DNA of 64,000 nucleotides. It comes from Xenorhabdus kozodoii. GTDB taxonomy: Bacteria; Pseudomonadota; Gammaproteobacteria; Enterobacterales; Enterobacteriaceae. The first letter of the stretch is position 1. Each line of letters starts with the position of its first letter. The notes beneath the pieces are model-generated. The model was not told the origin of the DNA and searched no databases. It saw nothing but the letters and a program-made list of their open reading frames with translations. The DNA is taken from positions 29,464 to 93,463 of the forward strand of contig NZ_NJCX01000019.1 in NCBI RefSeq assembly GCF_002632875.1. The letters run 5' to 3'. Of the stretch, positions 61,737-64,000 are shown piece by piece. A program made the translations under genes and the position numbers.

Positions 61737-63602
61737 ATGAGCATTGATATAGCGAAATATCCAACATTGGCATTGGCGGAAACTCCAGAAGAGCTGCGCT
61801 TGCTACCCAAAGAAACCTTGCCAAAGTTATGCGATGAACTGCGTCAATTTTTGCTGAACAGTGTCAGCCGCTCCAGTGGTCACTTTGCTTCCGGCCTTGG
61901 CGCTATCGAATTAACCGTCGCACTCCACTATGTTTATAAAACCCCTTTTGACAATTTAGTCTGGGATGTTGGTCATCAGGCCTACCCGCATAAGATTTTG
62001 ACTGGGCGTCGTGATCGCATTAATACGATTCGCCGAAAAGATGGCCTTCACCCCTTCCCGTGGCGAGAAGAAAGTGAATATGACACTTTGTGCGTCGGTC
62101 ACTCATCCACGTCAATTAGCGCCGGTTTAGGTATGGCTATTGCGGCCAAACACGAAGGCAAAGGCCGCAAGACGGTATGTGTCATTGGCGATGGCGCCAT
62201 TACGGCGGGCATGGCGTTTGAAGCCATGAACCATGCCGGCGATATCGATCCCGACATGCTGGTTATTCTCAACGACAATGAGATGTCTATCTCTGAAAAC
62301 GTAGGAGCATTGAATAATCATCTGGCACAAATTCTGTCTGGCAAGCTGTATACCACCCTGCGTGAAGGTGGCAAAAAAGTTTTTTCCAACCTGCCGCCGA
62401 TCAAAGAGTTATTGAAAAAAACGGAAGAGCACCTGAAAGGTATGGTGGTTCCTGGGACGCTGTTTGAAGAGCTTGGGTTCAACTACATCGGCCCTGTTGA
62501 TGGTCATGACGTACTGGCGCTGACCCAGACGTTGAAAAACATGCGTGAATTAAAAGGGCCACAATTGCTGCATATCATGACTAAAAAAGGTCGTGGTTAT
62601 GCGCCAGCGGAAAAAGATCCTATCAGCTGGCATGCGGTTCCCAAATTTGATCCGGCGACAGGTTCTTTGCCCAAAAGCGCGGATACTCGCCCGACATTTT
62701 CCAAAATCTTTGGTGACTGGCTGTGTGAACAAGCGGCCCATGATAAAAAACTGATGGCGATCACCCCAGCCATGCGGGAAGGCTCAGGTATGGTGCGTTT
62801 CTCGCGTGAATATCCTGAGCAATATTTTGATGTTGCAATCGCTGAGCAGCACGCCGTCACCTTTGCCGCAGGTTTGGCGATCGGCGGCTACAAACCTATC
62901 GTCGCCATTTACTCCACCTTCCTGCAACGTGCTTATGATCAGGTGATCCACGATGTCGCCATCCAAAACCTGCCCGTCTTGTTTGCCATAGATCGTGGCG
63001 GCATCGTCGGTGCAGATGGTCAAACCCATCAGGGGGCATTTGACCTTTCTTTCCTGCGCTGTATCCCGAATATGGTCATTATGGCGCCCAGCGATGAAAA
63101 TGAATGCCGCCAGATGCTGCATACCGGATACCATTATCAAGGCGGTCCGACGGCTGTCCGTTACCCTCGTGGTGCGGGGACAGGCGCTGAACTCCAACCG
63201 CTGGAAACATTGTCCATCGGCAAGGGTGTGATCCGCCGTCAGGGAGAACGCATTGCGATCCTCAACTTTGGTACATTTTTACCTTACGCGCTGCAAGCGG
63301 CTGACTCACTGAATGCAACCGTTGTGGATATGCGTTTTGTCAAACCTCTGGACAAAGAGCTGGTACTGGAAATGGCCGCCAGCCACGAGCTGCTGGTGAC
63401 GTTGGAAGAAAACGCCATTATGGGCGGTGCCGGCAGTGGTGTAAACGAACTGCTGATGCAGGAAAAATTATCGGTTCCTGTATTAAATCTGGGTTTACCC
63501 GATGACTTTATACCACAAGGAACGCAGCAAGAACTTCACACTGATTTAGGACTCGATGCAGTGGGTATTCAAAATAATATCGAGAAATATCTGGCTCAAT
63601 AA
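61737..63602 (+). CDS. dxs: 1-deoxy-D-xylulose-5-phosphate synthase
   Basis: The product has 621 residues (E. coli 620). The thiamine-diphosphate motif runs from [18 protein letters not shown] to LNDN (about 150-180). The central pyrimidine domain contains [12 protein letters not shown] with the catalytic Glu. It condenses pyruvate and glyceraldehyde 3-phosphate, the first step of the MEP pathway that supplies IspA. It is 182 bases after ispA, so it may have its own promoter. Confidence 0.97.
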   Translation: MSIDIAKYPTLALAETPEELRLLPKETLPKLCDELRQFLLNSVSRSSGHFASGLGAIELTVALHYVYKTPFDNLVWDVGHQAYPHKILTGRRDRINTIRRKDGLHPFPWREESEYDTLCVGHSSTSISAGLGMAIAAKHEGKGRKTVCVIGDGAITAGMAFEAMNHAGDIDPDMLVILNDNEMSISENVGALNNHLAQILSGKLYTTLREGGKKVFSNLPPIKELLKKTEEHLKGMVVPGTLFEELGFNYIGPVDGHDVLALTQTLKNMRELKGPQLLHIMTKKGRGYAPAEKDPISWHAVPKFDPATGSLPKSADTRPTFSKIFGDWLCEQAAHDKKLMAITPAMREGSGMVRFSREYPEQYFDVAIAEQHAVTFAAGLAIGGYKPIVAIYSTFLQRAYDQVIHDVAIQNLPVLFAIDRGGIVGADGQTHQGAFDLSFLRCIPNMVIMAPSDENECRQMLHTGYHYQGGPTAVRYPRGAGTGAELQPLETLSIGKGVIRRQGERIAILNFGTFLPYALQAADSLNATVVDMRFVKPLDKELVLEMAASHELLVTLEENAIMGGAGSGVNELLMQEKLSVPVLNLGLPDDFIPQGTQQELHTDLGLDAVGIQNNIEKYLAQ

Positions 63603-63745
63603 TCACTAATAATGGATGAGTGTTTTTATTAAACATTCATCCAATTTCATTTCTTTTTTCAATTCTCACCCCCTTATCTTTTCTCTTTCAAACATATTAT
63701 TTATTACAGTTCCACTATTTATAATTGCAGAAAAATAATCATTCA

Positions 63746-63850
63746 TATACCAGTCGCCTTTCAAGATGTGTCTTATATCTCCCCGCTACGCGGGGAGATA
63801 TAAGCACTCTCATTGGCTTGCAACCTGCAACTTGAAGTTGGATTGGTATA
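63746..63850. repeat. 105-bp palindromic intergenic repeat, copy 2
   Basis: A 105-base element begins TATACC and ends GGTATA, in the opposite orientation to the copy at 54769-54874. Its core is TTATATCTCCCCGC and GCGGGGAGATATAA around TAC (63773-63803). Both arms carry the same one-pair change from copy 1 (G-C to T-A), so the stem is preserved. CCTTTCAAGATG on the left matches the right flank of copy 1 when reversed. Confidence 0.82.
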
Positions 63851-63880
63851 TAACCAAGATGTAATTAACCCGAATTCTGC

Positions 63881-64000
63881 TTAAGCCGTCATTGAAAAAT
63901 TGTCTTCTGAGTAGAAAACTTTCAGTGATGGCTTCTTTAATTTAAGGCAGTAAGCAATCAATCCCCCTAAGACGCACAACAGAAAGCCTTTTATACTTCG
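63881..64000 (-). CDS. Probable transposase, C-terminal fragment at the window edge
   Basis: The last 39 codons and stop of a leftward gene that starts beyond the window. The fragment contains RSIKGFLLCVLGGLIAYCLK and KKPSLKVFY, which resembles the C-terminus of IS982-family transposases (hydrophobic LIAY stretch then KKPSL). This is pattern recognition on a short piece, so the family is uncertain. It lies 30 bases from repeat copy 2, at the point where E. coli would have yajO. Confidence 0.5.
   Translation of the reverse strand, partial: RSIKGFLLCVLGGLIAYCLKLKKPSLKVFYSEDNFSMTA

Overview
The window is a core-chromosome segment of a low-to-mid GC gammaproteobacterium of the order Enterobacterales. 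Gene content and order match, in reverse orientation, the Escherichia coli stretch from ushA to dxs. Protein wording, a Yersinia-like wzz between hemH and gsk, an ompK-type porin next to cyo, and scattered 105-bp palindromic intergenic repeats bounded by TATACC/GGTATA point to the Morganellaceae, most likely Xenorhabdus or Photorhabdus. The genus is inferred from remembered family knowledge, not from a search.

Layout, left to right. 1-8 kb: ushA (5' part only), fsr, ybaL, gsk, a lone wzz-type O-antigen chain-length regulator, hemH. 8-19 kb: adk, htpG, recR-ybaB-dnaX-apt, priC-rsmS, mscK. 19-26 kb: a frameshifted ychN pseudogene, acrR and the divergent acrAB efflux operon, tomB-hha and the SRP 4.5S RNA gene ffs. 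26-36 kb: tesB, the nitrogen-regulated glnK-amtB operon behind a clear sigma-54 promoter, the mdlA-mdlB ABC exporter, decR with a divergent PLP-dependent cysteine-synthase-fold enzyme, queC, fadM and ybaV. 36-46 kb: the protein quality-control block ppiD, hupB, lon, clpX, clpP, tig, then bolA. 46-55 kb: yajG-ampG, an OmpK/Tsx-family porin and cyoABCDE. 55-64 kb: yajR, yajQ, panE-yajL, thiI, xseB-ispA-dxs, and the C-terminal end of a probable transposase running off the right edge.

The genes form familiar functional sets. UshA, Gsk and Apt handle purine salvage. RecR, YbaB, DnaX and PriC serve replication and repair. AcrR/AcrAB and MdlAB are exporters. HtpG, PpiD, trigger factor, Lon and ClpXP are chaperones and proteases, and sigma-32-type promoters are visible before htpG and lon. 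CyoABCDE is the bo3 quinol oxidase with its heme O synthase. XseB-IspA-Dxs includes two isoprenoid steps. PanE and ThiI supply cofactor pathways.

I found no undescribed multi-gene system: almost everything is conserved housekeeping. The points that merit a second look are small: wzz stranded without O-antigen genes at the hemH-gsk locus, the ychN pseudogene, two copies of a palindromic repeat with a compensatory stem change, a perfect palindrome filling the spacer of the predicted cyoA promoter, the retained dnaX frameshift cassette, and the decR/PLP-enzyme divergent pair. No tRNA, rRNA, CRISPR array or prophage was seen.
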